From Mycolicibacter acidiphilus (GTDB lineage: Bacteria > Actinomycetota > Actinomycetes > Mycobacteriales > Mycobacteriaceae), in NCBI RefSeq assembly GCF_018455725.1, contig NZ_JAHCLR010000001.1:186001-250000 (forward strand): a stretch of DNA of 64,000 nt, read 5' to 3'. Below, one piece after another: positions 18,768 through 27,520 of the stretch. Position 1 is the first letter of the stretch, and the number at the start of each line of letters is the position of its first letter. The position numbers and the translations under genes are program-made. The notes beneath the pieces were generated by a model. That model did no database searches. It was not told the origin of the DNA and saw nothing but the letters and a program-made list of their open reading frames with translations.

Positions 18768-19349
18768 CTACAGCGTGCCGAAGCCGAGCACGCCGGGATC
18801 GCCGGCCAGCGGAAACCGGTGCACGCTGACGCCGCGGTCCTCGTTGCCGCCTACCGTCGTCAGCACCCCGTCGTCGTAGCCGAGCACGATGTTGGTGTGC
18901 TGACCGAACGGGCTGGGTTCGCCGTAGAGCACCACGTCGCCGACTCGGGGCCGGTAAGCCCCGACCGGCTGGAACCGTCCGGCGGCCTCGTAGAACTCCT
19001 GCAGCGTCGCCACCCCGGGAATCCGCCACGACCCGGAGTTCGGGTTCGTCAGCGGCTGTCCGGCGGCGTTCATGACCCAGCTGACGAAATCCGCGCACCA
19101 CGGCTCCTCGACGCCCTGCGAGTAGAACGCGCCCCGGTGCCGGGCGTCGAACTGGGCGTGCGCCTGCTCGACGATCTGCATCCGCGCCGGGTCCAGTCCG
19201 GCGGTGTCGACGGCCGGGAACGTCGCCTCCCGCGTGCCCTCGATCGCGGTGGCCGGCCGCCACGGCTGCCACCAGCACAGCGCCGCTGCGACCAGCATCA
19301 CCGTGAGCAGCGGCAGCCAGTAGCGCGGGCGGGTCAGGGTTCTGCGCAC
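18768..19349 (-). CDS. Membrane-anchored or secreted CHAP-domain peptidase/amidase
   Basis: The protein has 193 residues. An N-terminal hydrophobic segment (WLPLLTVMLVAAALCWW, about residues 11-27) serves as signal or anchor. The CHAP domain covers about residues 55-190, with the catalytic cysteine in EEPWCADFVSWVM and the histidine in FGQHTNIVLGYDDG. Such domains cleave peptidoglycan peptides or amide bonds outside the membrane. The start is GTG 19349. TAGCGT lies six bases upstream of it, which suggests a leaderless transcript, and no ribosome-binding site is seen. The gene is divergent from a small membrane-protein gene with the same promoter arrangement. The substrate is unknown. Confidence 0.82.
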   Translation of the reverse strand: MRRTLTRPRYWLPLLTVMLVAAALCWWQPWRPATAIEGTREATFPAVDTAGLDPARMQIVEQAHAQFDARHRGAFYSQGVEEPWCADFVSWVMNAAGQPLTNPNSGSWRIPGVATLQEFYEAAGRFQPVGAYRPRVGDVVLYGEPSPFGQHTNIVLGYDDGVLTTVGGNEDRGVSVHRFPLAGDPGVLGFGTL

Positions 19350-19355
19350 CGCCCC

Positions 19356-19361
19356 ACGCTA
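19356..19361 (-). promoter_or_regulatory. Candidate -10 of a leaderless CHAP transcript
   Basis: TAGCGT on the minus strand ends six bases before GTG 19349. Confidence 0.6.
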
Positions 19362-19380
19362 GCCGAGGCCCGCGCTGGGA

Positions 19381-19386
19381 TAGGTT
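19381..19386 (+). promoter_or_regulatory. Candidate -10 of a leaderless small membrane-protein transcript
   Basis: TAGGTT ends seven bases before ATG 19394. This strengthens the case for the short gene that follows. Confidence 0.6.
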
Positions 19387-19393
19387 CGACGCC

Positions 19394-19633
19394 ATGATCG
19401 CCGTCGCACAGATCGCACTGATCGGATTCCTGGTGATCGGCGCCGGCGCCGTCCTGGTGGCATTCGTGCGCGGGGTGCGGGCGAAGGGCTTCCCGGACCG
19501 GTCGGTCGGCGACGGGACCGACTCCTACCGGGCGGCGCTGGGCGGGCCCCGGCCGGTGGTTCCGCCGCCGGCCTGGACACCGGACTCCGGTGAGCTGTAC
19601 GACGGTGATCCGGACGGTCAGCTGAACAGGTAG
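19394..19633 (+). CDS. Small single-span membrane protein, unknown
   Basis: The protein has 79 residues. One hydrophobic helix (about residues 3-25, AVAQIALIGFLVIGAGAVLVAF) is followed by a basic stretch and a polar, proline-rich tail. The TAGGTT element seven bases before the ATG supports translation from a leaderless message. Its 3' end overlaps the convergent monooxygenase gene by 16 bases. No family is recognised. It shares a 44-base divergent promoter gap with the CHAP gene, so the two may be co-regulated. Confidence 0.65.
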   Translation: MIAVAQIALIGFLVIGAGAVLVAFVRGVRAKGFPDRSVGDGTDSYRAALGGPRPVVPPPAWTPDSGELYDGDPDGQLNR

Positions 19634-21096
19634 TCGTCGAGGTCGAACCGGCGGCTGCGCCAGTACGCCTCGACGGTGGTGGCGGGCCGCAGCGGGACGT
19701 CGCCGTTGCGGTCGAAGTAGTAGCTGTTCGCCGACCGGCAGCTGTCCTGCCAGAACACCTGCCGGTGCCGTTTGCGCATCATCTCCGCGAAATAGCGGTC
19801 GTTGGCGGCCGCGGAGATTTCCACCCGGGTGGCGCCGCGGCGCCGGGCCTGCTTGAGGCAGCGGATGATGTGATGGGTCTGCGTCTCGATCAGGGCGAAA
19901 TACGACGAGCCGACGTAGCCGTACGGCCCGAACACGCTGAACAGGTTCGGAAAGCCCGGAATGCTGACACCCTCGTAGGCCTGCAGCCGGTGCTGCTCCC
20001 AGAACGCGCTCAGGGACCGCCCGCCGGCGCCGGTGACCGCGAACGTCGGGACGCTGTCGGTGTCCATCACCTTGAACCCGGTGGCCAGGATCAGCACGTC
20101 CACCTCGTGGTGCTCACCGTCGGCGGTGACCACCCCGGTGCGGGTGATCTCGCGGATCGGCTCGGTGACCAGCCGCACGTTGTCGCGGTTGAACGTCGAC
20201 AGATAGGTGTTGTGGAAGCCGGGACGCTTGCAGCCCACCGCGTAGCGCGGGGTGAGCTTGTCCCGCACCACCGGGTCGCGCACCTGACGGCGCAGGTATG
20301 CCCGACCCGCCGACTCCATCAGCTTGGCCAGCGGGAACACCGTGAAGTACTGCGCTGCAATCGGAAACGTCGCCTCGACGAACGCCTGGCTGACCAGTCG
20401 CTGCAGCGTCATACCGCCGGGCAGCCGCATCAGCGCACGGGTGGCCTTCGGCAGCGCCACATCGAGTTTCGGGAAGCACCAGATCGGCGTGCGCTGAAAC
20501 ACGTTGAGCCGCTGGACGATCGGCGCGATCTCCGGGACCACCTGCACCGCGGAGGCGCCGGTCCCGATCACCGCCACCCGCTTGCCGGTCAGATCCTGAG
20601 CGTGATCCCAGCGGGCGGTGTGCATCAGGACACCGTCGAAGGTGTCGATTCCGGCGATGTCGGGCGGATTCGGCGTCGTCAACACGCCGCTGGCGTTGAC
20701 CAGGAACCGGGCGGTGACTTCGCTGCCCGGGTCCGTCTGCACCCGCCACAGCGAGTCCGCGTCGTCGTACTCGGCGGAGAGCACCTTGGTGTTGAACCGG
20801 ATCCGGTCGCGGATGCGGTATTTGTCGGCGCAGTGCTCGGCGTAGGCCTTCAACTCCCGGCCGGGTGCGTAGGTGCGCGACCACGCCGGGCTCTGCTCGA
20901 ACGAGAACTGATACGAGAACGACGGAATGTCCACGGCGATACCGGGATAGGTGTTCCAGTGCCAGGTGCCTCCGACCCCGTCGCCGGCCTCCACGATCAG
21001 ATAGTCGGACATGCCGGCCCGGTCGAGTTCGATCGCCGAGCCGATGCCGGAGAAACCCGCGCCGACGATCAGGATGTGGTGGTCAGGTACGGCCAT
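19618..21096 (-). CDS. FAD/NADPH-dependent Baeyer-Villiger-type monooxygenase
   Basis: The protein has 492 residues. The N-terminal FAD-binding motif LIVGAGFSGIGSAIEL is at residues 9-24. The second Rossmann motif VAVIGTGASAVQVVPEIA binds NADPH. FQRTPIWCFPK and the C-terminal FSVFGPYGYVGSSYF are typical of the group. Members oxidise ketones to esters or hydroxylate lipids and xenobiotics. M. tuberculosis has a similar gene, Rv1393c, in this neighbourhood. The ATG follows TACAGT by five bases. lipI lies directly upstream on the same strand (19 bases), so the two may form an oxidation-plus-ester-cleavage pair. The natural substrate is unknown. Confidence 0.9.
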   Translation of the reverse strand: MAVPDHHILIVGAGFSGIGSAIELDRAGMSDYLIVEAGDGVGGTWHWNTYPGIAVDIPSFSYQFSFEQSPAWSRTYAPGRELKAYAEHCADKYRIRDRIRFNTKVLSAEYDDADSLWRVQTDPGSEVTARFLVNASGVLTTPNPPDIAGIDTFDGVLMHTARWDHAQDLTGKRVAVIGTGASAVQVVPEIAPIVQRLNVFQRTPIWCFPKLDVALPKATRALMRLPGGMTLQRLVSQAFVEATFPIAAQYFTVFPLAKLMESAGRAYLRRQVRDPVVRDKLTPRYAVGCKRPGFHNTYLSTFNRDNVRLVTEPIREITRTGVVTADGEHHEVDVLILATGFKVMDTDSVPTFAVTGAGGRSLSAFWEQHRLQAYEGVSIPGFPNLFSVFGPYGYVGSSYFALIETQTHHIIRCLKQARRRGATRVEISAAANDRYFAEMMRKRHRQVFWQDSCRSANSYYFDRNGDVPLRPATTVEAYWRSRRFDLDDYLFS

Positions 21097-21115
21097 ACCT
21101 CACTGTAGGGGCGAC

Positions 21116-22057
21116 TCAGCCGTGCAGCGCCGCTTTCAGTGCCGCCAGCCCGCGGTCGGTCGCCTCGGTGGCCACCGGGATGACGCCGGCGTAGCCGAGG
21201 AAGCCGTGCACCAGGGTTGTGGCGTTGTCGACCTGCACCGGCACCCCGGCGGCGGCCAGCCGTTCGCCGTAGCGGATGCCGTCGTCGCGCAGCGGGTCGT
21301 GGCCGGCGACCGCGATGTAGGCCGGCGGCAGCCCGGCCAGGTCCGCGGCGCGGGCCGGCGCCAGGGTGGCCGGCGGATTGCTCAGATCCACGTGGCCGGC
21401 GTAGGCGAGGGTGACCTGGGCCAGCGCCTTCCCGTCGATGATCGGGGCCTCGGCGTTCTCGGTGAACGACGGCAGGCTGGTGTCGTAGCTGGTGGCCGGA
21501 TACCAGAGCAGCTGGAAGCAGATGCCGGGGCCGCCGGCGTCGCGGGCCAGTTGCGCGACGACCGCCGCCAGGTTGCCGCCCGCCGAGTCGCCGGCGACCG
21601 CCAGCCGGGCCGGGTCCACGCCCAGCTCCGTGGCGTGCGCCGCGACCCACTCGGTGGCCGCCAGGGCGTCCTCGACCGCGGCGGGGAAGGGATGCTCGGG
21701 GGCCAGCCGGTAATCCACCGACACCACCACCGCGTCGGCCTCGACCGCGTGCTGACGGGCGGTGCCGTCGTGGGTGTCGAGGTCGCCGGCGACGAAACCG
21801 CCGCCGTGGAAGAACACCACCACCGGGGCCGGTTCACCGAGGCCGGTCGGCCGGTAGATGCGCACCGGCAGGTCACCGCCGGGGCCGGGGATCATGCGGT
21901 CCTCGGCGGGCAGCTCCGGATAGACCGGGCGACGCGGCAGGTTCCGCAGGGCGGCGCGCGCGGCGTCGATCCCGTCGTCAAGAGTCAACCGGTACGGGAC
22001 GAGGTCCAGTACCTTGCGCACTATGGGGTCGATAGCGGATTCAGCGTCACCAGACAT
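21116..22057 (-). CDS. lipI: Hormone-sensitive-lipase family carboxylesterase, LipI/LipH type
   Basis: The protein has 313 residues from ATG 22057. The family IV oxyanion motif [18 protein letters not shown] is at about residues 78-95. The nucleophile serine is in [11 protein letters not shown], the acid in GHDPLRDDG and the catalytic His in LVHGFLGY. No signal peptide is seen, so it is probably cytoplasmic. It resembles M. tuberculosis LipI more than LipH, as I recall them. A GTG at 22063 is in frame, but TACGGT ends six bases before ATG 22057, so a leaderless message starting at that ATG is favoured. It probably hydrolyses short-chain esters. Confidence 0.88.
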   Translation of the reverse strand: MSGDAESAIDPIVRKVLDLVPYRLTLDDGIDAARAALRNLPRRPVYPELPAEDRMIPGPGGDLPVRIYRPTGLGEPAPVVVFFHGGGFVAGDLDTHDGTARQHAVEADAVVVSVDYRLAPEHPFPAAVEDALAATEWVAAHATELGVDPARLAVAGDSAGGNLAAVVAQLARDAGGPGICFQLLWYPATSYDTSLPSFTENAEAPIIDGKALAQVTLAYAGHVDLSNPPATLAPARAADLAGLPPAYIAVAGHDPLRDDGIRYGERLAAAGVPVQVDNATTLVHGFLGYAGVIPVATEATDRGLAALKAALHG

Positions 22058-22769
22058 GGACACACCGTACGCACCGCCGCTGGTGTCCCGGGCCTGGGTG
22101 GCGGCCGGCTGGGCCGGGGTGGGCTACGGCGTCGCCCTGACGGTGCTGGCGCTGCGGTCACCGCCCGGTGATCCGCTGACCGGGCACTGGTTCGGGCAGC
22201 CGGCGTGCAAGGCGGCGATGGCGGCGCTGCTGGCGGTCGCCGCGGCCGCGCACCCGATCCTGCGCGACGCCCGGTGGCTGATCCCGGCGCTGGTCTTCTC
22301 GGCGGCCGGTGATTGGCTGCTGGCGATCCCGTGGTGGGAGCCGTCGTTCGTGGCCGGGCTGGCCGCGTTTCTGGTGGCGCACCTGTGCTACCTGGGTGCG
22401 TTGCTGCCGCTGGCGGTGGTGTCGCCGGGGCGACTGGCCGGAGCCGCGGCGGTGGGTGCGGCCTGCGTGGGTCTGCTGGTGTGGTTCTGGCCGGGCCTGG
22501 TCCGCGAACAGCTGACGGTGCCGGTGGCGGTGTATGTGACGGTGCTGGGGGCAATGGTGTGCGCGGCGCTGCTGGCCGATCTGCCGACCCGGTGGACGGC
22601 GATCGGTGCGGTGTGTTTCGCGGTGTCGGACGCGATGATCGGCATCGGCCGGTTCGTGCTGGGCAATGAGGCACTGGCCGCGCCGATCTGGTGGTTTTAC
22701 GCCGCCGCGCAGTTGGCGATCACCGCCGGCTTCTTCTTCGGCCGCTCCGCTGTCGGTGCCCGTCGCTAG
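22056..22769 (+). CDS. YhhN/TMEM86-family membrane protein (lysoplasmalogenase-like)
   Basis: The protein has 237 residues from ATG 22056 and is almost entirely hydrophobic, with about seven to eight membrane helices. Family residues include [12 protein letters not shown] and [14 protein letters not shown], where the conserved acidic residues (GDWLL, SDAMI) fit the YhhN/TMEM86 pattern. Animal members cleave the vinyl ether bond of lysoplasmalogens; the activity of bacterial members is less certain. The ATG shares two bases with the lipI ATG on the other strand (ACATGG). A later GTG (LVSRAW, about 22083) is an alternative that would separate the two genes. It corresponds in position to Rv1401, upstream of priA. 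Confidence 0.8.
   Translation: MDTPYAPPLVSRAWVAAGWAGVGYGVALTVLALRSPPGDPLTGHWFGQPACKAAMAALLAVAAAAHPILRDARWLIPALVFSAAGDWLLAIPWWEPSFVAGLAAFLVAHLCYLGALLPLAVVSPGRLAGAAAVGAACVGLLVWFWPGLVREQLTVPVAVYVTVLGAMVCAALLADLPTRWTAIGAVCFAVSDAMIGIGRFVLGNEALAAPIWWFYAAAQLAITAGFFFGRSAVGARR
22064..22069 (-). promoter_or_regulatory. Candidate -10 of a leaderless lipI transcript
   Basis: TACGGT on the minus strand ends six bases before ATG 22057. It lies within the opposite-strand YhhN reading frame if that starts at 22056. Confidence 0.5.
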
Positions 22770-22772
22770 TCT
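22767..22772 (+). promoter_or_regulatory. Candidate -10 element for the VWA gene
   Basis: TAGTCT overlaps the stop codon of the preceding gene and fits TANNNT. The leader would be about 23 bases and contain GAGGAGGGG. Confidence 0.45.
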
Positions 22773-22801
22773 GCGGGCAACACCGATGAGGAGGGGACCC
22801 C

Positions 22802-23455
22802 ATGACCAATTCCGAACTGAGTTTGATTGCGGCACTGCTGGACCGGTCCGGATCGATGACGTCGATCGCCACCGACATGCAGGGCGGATTCGACGCGTTC
22901 ATCGCCGCTGAGCGGGCCGCCGCAGCCACCACGCAGGTGACGCTGGCGCAGTTCGACGGTGAGTACGAACTGGTGTACGCCGACCGGCCGATCGCGGACG
23001 TTCCGGCGCTGGCGTTGCAGCCTCGAGGCGGCACGGCGCTGCTTGATTCGCTGGCGCGGCTGATCACCGACGTCGGCGCCGCACTCGCGGCTCGACCGGA
23101 ATCGGACCGTCCGGGCAGTGTCACGGTGCTCGTGATGACCGACGGAGAGGAGAACTCCAGCGTCGAGTGGACCGGCGACGGTGTGCGGCAACTGATCTCG
23201 CAGTACGAGAACGACTACGGCTGGACGTTCATCTTCCTCGGGGCCAACATGGACGCGGTATCGGTCGGTGCCGACCTCGGTTTTGCGCCGCACCGCTCAC
23301 TGACCTGGGATGCGTCGCCGACCGGGGTGGCGGGTGCGTTCCTGACCGTGACGGGGGTCCGGGACCGGATGCGTTCGGCGCCGGTGGGATCGGCGAGTGA
23401 GGTCGGTTTCACCGAGGAGGACCGCCGGCGGGCCAGGGGTGACAGCGCGACCTGA
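22802..23455 (+). CDS. Von Willebrand factor A domain protein
   Basis: The protein has 217 residues, essentially a single VWA domain. The metal-ion-dependent adhesion site shows DRSGSM at residues 14-19, a Thr in GGTALLDSL and an Asp in VMTDGEENSS. There is no signal peptide or membrane segment, so it is intracellular. Bacterial VWA proteins often partner MoxR AAA+ ATPases or serve in stress pathways such as tellurite resistance. No ATPase is adjacent, so the partner is unknown. A strong GAGGAGGGG lies before the ATG. It sits between the YhhN gene and priA, a position where I recall no such gene in M. tuberculosis. Confidence 0.88.
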   Translation: MTNSELSLIAALLDRSGSMTSIATDMQGGFDAFIAAERAAAATTQVTLAQFDGEYELVYADRPIADVPALALQPRGGTALLDSLARLITDVGAALAARPESDRPGSVTVLVMTDGEENSSVEWTGDGVRQLISQYENDYGWTFIFLGANMDAVSVGADLGFAPHRSLTWDASPTGVAGAFLTVTGVRDRMRSAPVGSASEVGFTEEDRRRARGDSAT

Positions 23456-23488
23456 GGTGCCCGGCCCGGTGGCGTCTGCTAAACCTGC

Positions 23489-25498
23489 GTGGTGAGCGTC
23501 GACGACCAGCACCGCGACGGGGTGGAGCGACCCATCGCGCGGGTGCTGCCGATGCTGTCGGTGCCGCACCTGGATCGGGAGTTCGACTACCTGGTCACCG
23601 CCGAGCAGGCCGCCGACGCCCGGCCCGGAGTGCGGGTGCGGGTGCGGTTCCACGGCCGACTGGTCGACGCGTTCCTGCTGGAGCGCCGCGACGACACCGA
23701 CCACACCGGCAAGCTCGGCAGGCTGGAACGGGTGATCTCCGGTGAACCGGTGCTGACCCCGGAGGTTCGGCAACTGGTGGAGGCCGTCGCCGGCCGGTAC
23801 GCCGGCAGTCGGGCCGACGTGCTGCGGCTGGCGATACCGCCCCGGCATGCTCGGGTGGAACGCGAAACCCCCTCTGCGCCGGGGCTTCCGGTGATCGCGC
23901 CGGTGGACCCGGCGGGCTGGCAGCGGTACGGGGCGGGTGCGAAGTTCCTGGCGGCGCTGGCGGAGGGCCGAGCCGCCCGCGCGGTCTGGCAGGTGCTGCC
24001 GGGGGATTCCTGGACCGAGCGGTTCACCGACGCGGCCGCGCAGACCATCCAGACCGGGCGCAGCGTGCTGGCGGTGGTGCCCGACCAGCGGGACATCGAC
24101 GCGCTGACGCTGTCGGCCACCGCACGCATCGACGAGACGAGTGTCGTCGCACTGTCGGCCGGGCTGGGACCGGCCGCCCGCTACCGGCGCTGGCTGGCGG
24201 CGCTGCGGGGCACCGCCCGACTGGTGATCGGTACCCGCAGTGCGGTATTCGCCCCGATCACCGACCTGGGGCTGGTGCTGGTGTGGGACGACGGCGACGA
24301 CACTCTCGCCGAACCGCGTGCCCCGTATCCGCATGCCCGCGAGGTGGCGATGCTGCGGGCGCACCTGGCCGGCTGCGCCGCGCTGATCGGCGGCTATGCC
24401 CGCACCGCGGAGGCGCACGCCCTGGTGCGCAGCGGGTGGGCGCACGACCTGGTGGCCCCGCGGGCGACGGTGCGCGCGGTCGCCCCGCGGGTGGTGGCCC
24501 TCGATGACACCGGGTACGCCGACGAGCGCGACCCGGCCGCCCGCACCGCCCGGCTGCCGACGGTGGCGCTGCACGCCGCCCGGGCCGCGCTGCAGGCCGG
24601 CGCCCCAGTGCTGGTGCAGGTGCCGCGCCGCGGATACCTGCCCTCGCTGGCCTGCGCCCGCTGTCGCACGGTCGCCCGCTGCCGGCACTGCACCGGGCCA
24701 CTGGCACTGACCGGGCGCGGCGCCGGGGCAGCCGAATGCCGCTGGTGCGGCCGGGCCGATTCGTCCCTGCGCTGCGTGAGTTGCGGTTCGGACGCGGTGC
24801 GTGCCGTCGTCGTCGGTGCCCGTCGCACCGCCGAGGAACTTGGCCGCGCATTCCCCGGCATCGCGGTGGTGACATCGGCGGGGGAGACCATCGTGGATCG
24901 CATCGAACCCGGACCTGCGTTGGTGATCGCCACCCCCGGGGCCGAACCGCATGCCCCCGGCGGCTACGGGGCCGCGCTGCTGCTGGACAGCTGGGCTCTG
25001 CTGGGCCGCCAGGACCTGCGGGCCGCCGAGGACACGCTGCGGCGCTGGATGGCCGCGGCGGCCCTGGTGCGCGCCCGGGAGGCGGGAGGGCTGGTGAGCG
25101 TGGTCGCGGACTCGGCGATCCGCACCGTGCAATCGCTGGTCCGCTGGGATCCGGTGGGCCACGCCGAATCCGAACTGTCCAGCCGGGCCGAGGTCGGGCT
25201 ACCGCCGAGCGTGCACATGGCCGCGCTGGACGGTGCCCCTGACGCGGTGACAGCACTGCTGGATGCGGCGCGGCTATCGGCCGGGGCGGACCTGCTCGGC
25301 CCGGTGCCACTGCCGCCCGGGGTGCGCCGGCCGCCGGGGGTCCCCGCCGAGCTCGGTGTGATCCGGATGCTGGTCCGGACCGATCGGGAGCACGGATCCG
25401 CGCTGGCCGCGGCACTGCGGCACGGGATCGGGGTGCTCAGCGCCCGGCAATCGCAGCATCCGGTGCGGGTGCAGATCGACCCGCTGCACATCGGATGA
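23489..25498 (+). CDS. priA: PriA-like primosomal protein with degenerate helicase motifs
   Basis: The protein has 669 residues and is related to PriA, the protein that recognises stalled forks for replication restart. The N-terminal 3'-DNA-end-binding region (LDREFDYLV...VRVRVRFHGRLVDAFLL) and the zinc-binding region are kept; eight cysteines lie in CARCRTVARCRHC and CRWCGRADSSLRCVSC. The Walker A site, GSGKTE in active helicases, reads LPGDSWTERF with no lysine. The DEEH box reads WDDGDD. Actinobacterial PriA proteins are known to lack these residues, so this is probably a structural loader and not an active helicase. GTG 23489 and GTG 23492 are equal start candidates. Confidence 0.9.
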   Translation: MVSVDDQHRDGVERPIARVLPMLSVPHLDREFDYLVTAEQAADARPGVRVRVRFHGRLVDAFLLERRDDTDHTGKLGRLERVISGEPVLTPEVRQLVEAVAGRYAGSRADVLRLAIPPRHARVERETPSAPGLPVIAPVDPAGWQRYGAGAKFLAALAEGRAARAVWQVLPGDSWTERFTDAAAQTIQTGRSVLAVVPDQRDIDALTLSATARIDETSVVALSAGLGPAARYRRWLAALRGTARLVIGTRSAVFAPITDLGLVLVWDDGDDTLAEPRAPYPHAREVAMLRAHLAGCAALIGGYARTAEAHALVRSGWAHDLVAPRATVRAVAPRVVALDDTGYADERDPAARTARLPTVALHAARAALQAGAPVLVQVPRRGYLPSLACARCRTVARCRHCTGPLALTGRGAGAAECRWCGRADSSLRCVSCGSDAVRAVVVGARRTAEELGRAFPGIAVVTSAGETIVDRIEPGPALVIATPGAEPHAPGGYGAALLLDSWALLGRQDLRAAEDTLRRWMAAAALVRAREAGGLVSVVADSAIRTVQSLVRWDPVGHAESELSSRAEVGLPPSVHMAALDGAPDAVTALLDAARLSAGADLLGPVPLPPGVRRPPGVPAELGVIRMLVRTDREHGSALAAALRHGIGVLSARQSQHPVRVQIDPLHIG

Positions 25499-25500
25499 GT

Positions 25501-26454
25501 TCAGGCCGCCGGCTCCGAGCACTCGTCGTCCGGTACCGCAGCCCGGATGTACTCGCCGATCTGTCGCAGCGACCGGGTGGCCTCGGGGATCAGCGGGGCA
25601 CCGATCTGGAACACGTGGATCTGGCCGGGCCAGACCGTCAGCTGGGCGTCGACTCCGACCGCGGCCAGCTTGGCCGCCGCCGCCCGCGCGTCGCAGAGCA
25701 GCTCCTCGGAACCCGATACGTGGATCAGCGTTGGGGGAAGCTCCGCGGTGATGTGGTCCAGCGGCTCGTACAGGGCACCGTCGTGCGCCTCGATCAGCGC
25801 GGTCAGCGCGGCGAACGCGTTGTGCGGCAGCATCGGGCCGTGCGCATCCGGGCGGTCGCCGTCGAGTTGCAGCAGCGGCGACAGCAGTGCCAGCGCCGCG
25901 GGCTCCTCACCCTCGCGGACCAGCCGCTGGGCCAGGGCCAGCGCCAGATAGCCGCCGGCGGAGTCCCCGGCGATCGCGATCTGGTCGGCGGCGTACCCGT
26001 TCTTGCGCAGCCACCGGTAGGCGTCGGCGCAGTCGTCGAGCGCCATCGTCACCGTGTGCTTGGGCAGCATCCGGTAGTTGACCGCCAGCACCGGGGCATC
26101 GGCGAACGCCGAGAGCCGCTCGATCAGCCGGAGATGGGTGCTGATCCCGCAGCACAGGAAGGCGCCGCCGTGGCAGTACAGCACCACCCGGCCGGTGCGC
26201 TGTGCCACACCGCGGGATCGGATCAGCTCCGCGTGGGCGTGCGGCAACTCCACCGACGACCGGTGCGTGCCGGCCGGGGCCGGGAGCAGATGCGCGACGT
26301 GCTCGATCGCACCGAACGGCAGCGGCAGCCGCAGGGCGCGGTAACCGACCGACAGTAAGTTGCCCACGGTCAGACGGGTGGCCTCGGCGACGGCGTGCGC
26401 GGCCAGGCTGGGGCCCGACTCGACGGTCTCGGTGACAACGGTGCTGTTACTCAT
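25501..26454 (-). CDS. Alpha/beta-hydrolase fold esterase (HSL family)
   Basis: The protein has 317 residues. The oxyanion motif VVLYCHGGAFLCCGISTH is at about residues 90-107. The nucleophile is in AGDSAGGYLALAL, an acidic residue in VSGSEELLCDA and the catalytic His in GQIHVFQ. It belongs to the same broad family as LipI but is not a close copy. No signal peptide is obvious. The ATG has GGGAG nine bases upstream. It converges on priA, with two bases between stops, and is divergent from fmt. It may be one of the mycobacterial Lip esterases, but I cannot say which. The 136-base gap before fmt contains an AT-rich patch that may hold its promoter. Confidence 0.85.
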   Translation of the reverse strand: MSNSTVVTETVESGPSLAAHAVAEATRLTVGNLLSVGYRALRLPLPFGAIEHVAHLLPAPAGTHRSSVELPHAHAELIRSRGVAQRTGRVVLYCHGGAFLCCGISTHLRLIERLSAFADAPVLAVNYRMLPKHTVTMALDDCADAYRWLRKNGYAADQIAIAGDSAGGYLALALAQRLVREGEEPAALALLSPLLQLDGDRPDAHGPMLPHNAFAALTALIEAHDGALYEPLDHITAELPPTLIHVSGSEELLCDARAAAAKLAAVGVDAQLTVWPGQIHVFQIGAPLIPEATRSLRQIGEYIRAAVPDDECSEPAA

Positions 26455-26578
26455 GGGGCGGACTCCCGGAAAGTTGAAGGGATGGACAACTGGGAAAAAA
26501 ATTGATTAGCCAAGCAAATTTAAGTAACCGGGTGACGCGGCCGTTAATTCCCCGCATCGCCGCCGTGGCTGGTGTCCC

Positions 26579-26584
26579 TAGACT
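26579..26584 (+). promoter_or_regulatory. Candidate -10 of a leaderless fmt transcript
   Basis: TAGACT ends six bases before GTG 26591, and no ribosome-binding site is present. Confidence 0.65.
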
Positions 26585-26590
26585 GTCCCG

Positions 26591-27520
26591 GTGCGTCTCG
26601 TCTTCGCCGGCACCCCCGAAACCGCGCTGCCCTCGCTGCAGCGACTGATCGATTCGCCGCACCACGACGTGGTCGCCGTGCTGACCAGGCCCGATGCCGC
26701 GTCAGGCCGGCGCGGGCACCTGCAGCCGTCACCGGTGGCGCAGCGGGCCCTGGACTGCGGCATTCCGGTGCTGCGACCGGCGCAGCCCAACGGCGCCGAG
26801 TCGGTCGCCGCACTGGCCGAGTTCGCCCCGGATTGCTGCCCGGTGGTCGCCTACGGCGCGCTGCTGCGCGACGGCCTGCTCGCGGTGCCGCCCCGCGGCT
26901 GGATCAACCTGCACTTCTCGCTGCTACCGGCGTGGCGAGGCGCGGCACCGGTGCAGGCCGCGATCGCCGCCGGGGACGCAGTGACCGGCGCGACGACGTT
27001 CGTGATCGAACCGGCCCTGGACAGCGGTCCGGTGTACGGGGTGGTCACCGAGACGATCCGGGCTGACGACACCGCCGGTGAGTTGCTGGATCGGCTGGCG
27101 CACAGCGGCGCGGAGTTGCTGGAAGCCACCCTCGATGGCGTCGCGGAGGGCGCGTTGACCGCTGTTGCGCAGCCGGCTGAGGGTGTCAGCTACGCGGCGA
27201 AGATCAGCGTCGACGACGCCCGGGTGCGCTGGGAGCTTCCCGCGCAGGTCATCGACCGGCAGATCCGGGCCGTCACCCCGCACCCCGGTGCCTGGACGGT
27301 GATCGGCGACCTGCGGGTCAAGGTCGGACCGGTGTCGCTCGGTGGTGGACCGGAAGTGTTGGCGCCCGGGGAGATTCATGCCGACCGGCGCGACGTGTGG
27401 GTGGGCACCGGATCGGAGCCGATCCGGTTGGGGCGGATTCAGCCGCCGGGTAAGAAACTGATGGACGCCGCCGACTGGGCTCGCGGCGCCCGACTCGACG
27501 CGGAGGTACGCGCATCGTGA
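26591..27520 (+). CDS. fmt: Methionyl-tRNA formyltransferase
   Basis: The protein has 309 residues and formylates the initiator Met-tRNA. The N-terminal Rossmann-like domain starts [16 protein letters not shown]. The catalytic set is visible as [18 protein letters not shown] (Asn, His and the SLLP loop) and the Asp in [12 protein letters not shown]. The C-terminal OB-like tRNA-binding domain follows from about residue 205. The GTG start is probably leaderless. The stop overlaps the rsmB start (GTGA), a common pairing of translation-related genes. Confidence 0.97.
   Translation: MRLVFAGTPETALPSLQRLIDSPHHDVVAVLTRPDAASGRRGHLQPSPVAQRALDCGIPVLRPAQPNGAESVAALAEFAPDCCPVVAYGALLRDGLLAVPPRGWINLHFSLLPAWRGAAPVQAAIAAGDAVTGATTFVIEPALDSGPVYGVVTETIRADDTAGELLDRLAHSGAELLEATLDGVAEGALTAVAQPAEGVSYAAKISVDDARVRWELPAQVIDRQIRAVTPHPGAWTVIGDLRVKVGPVSLGGGPEVLAPGEIHADRRDVWVGTGSEPIRLGRIQPPGKKLMDAADWARGARLDAEVRAS

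Noticed and set aside
26480-26550. AT-rich patch before fmt as a MarR-type operator
   Set aside because: No clean inverted repeat could be found; the half-sites do not match.
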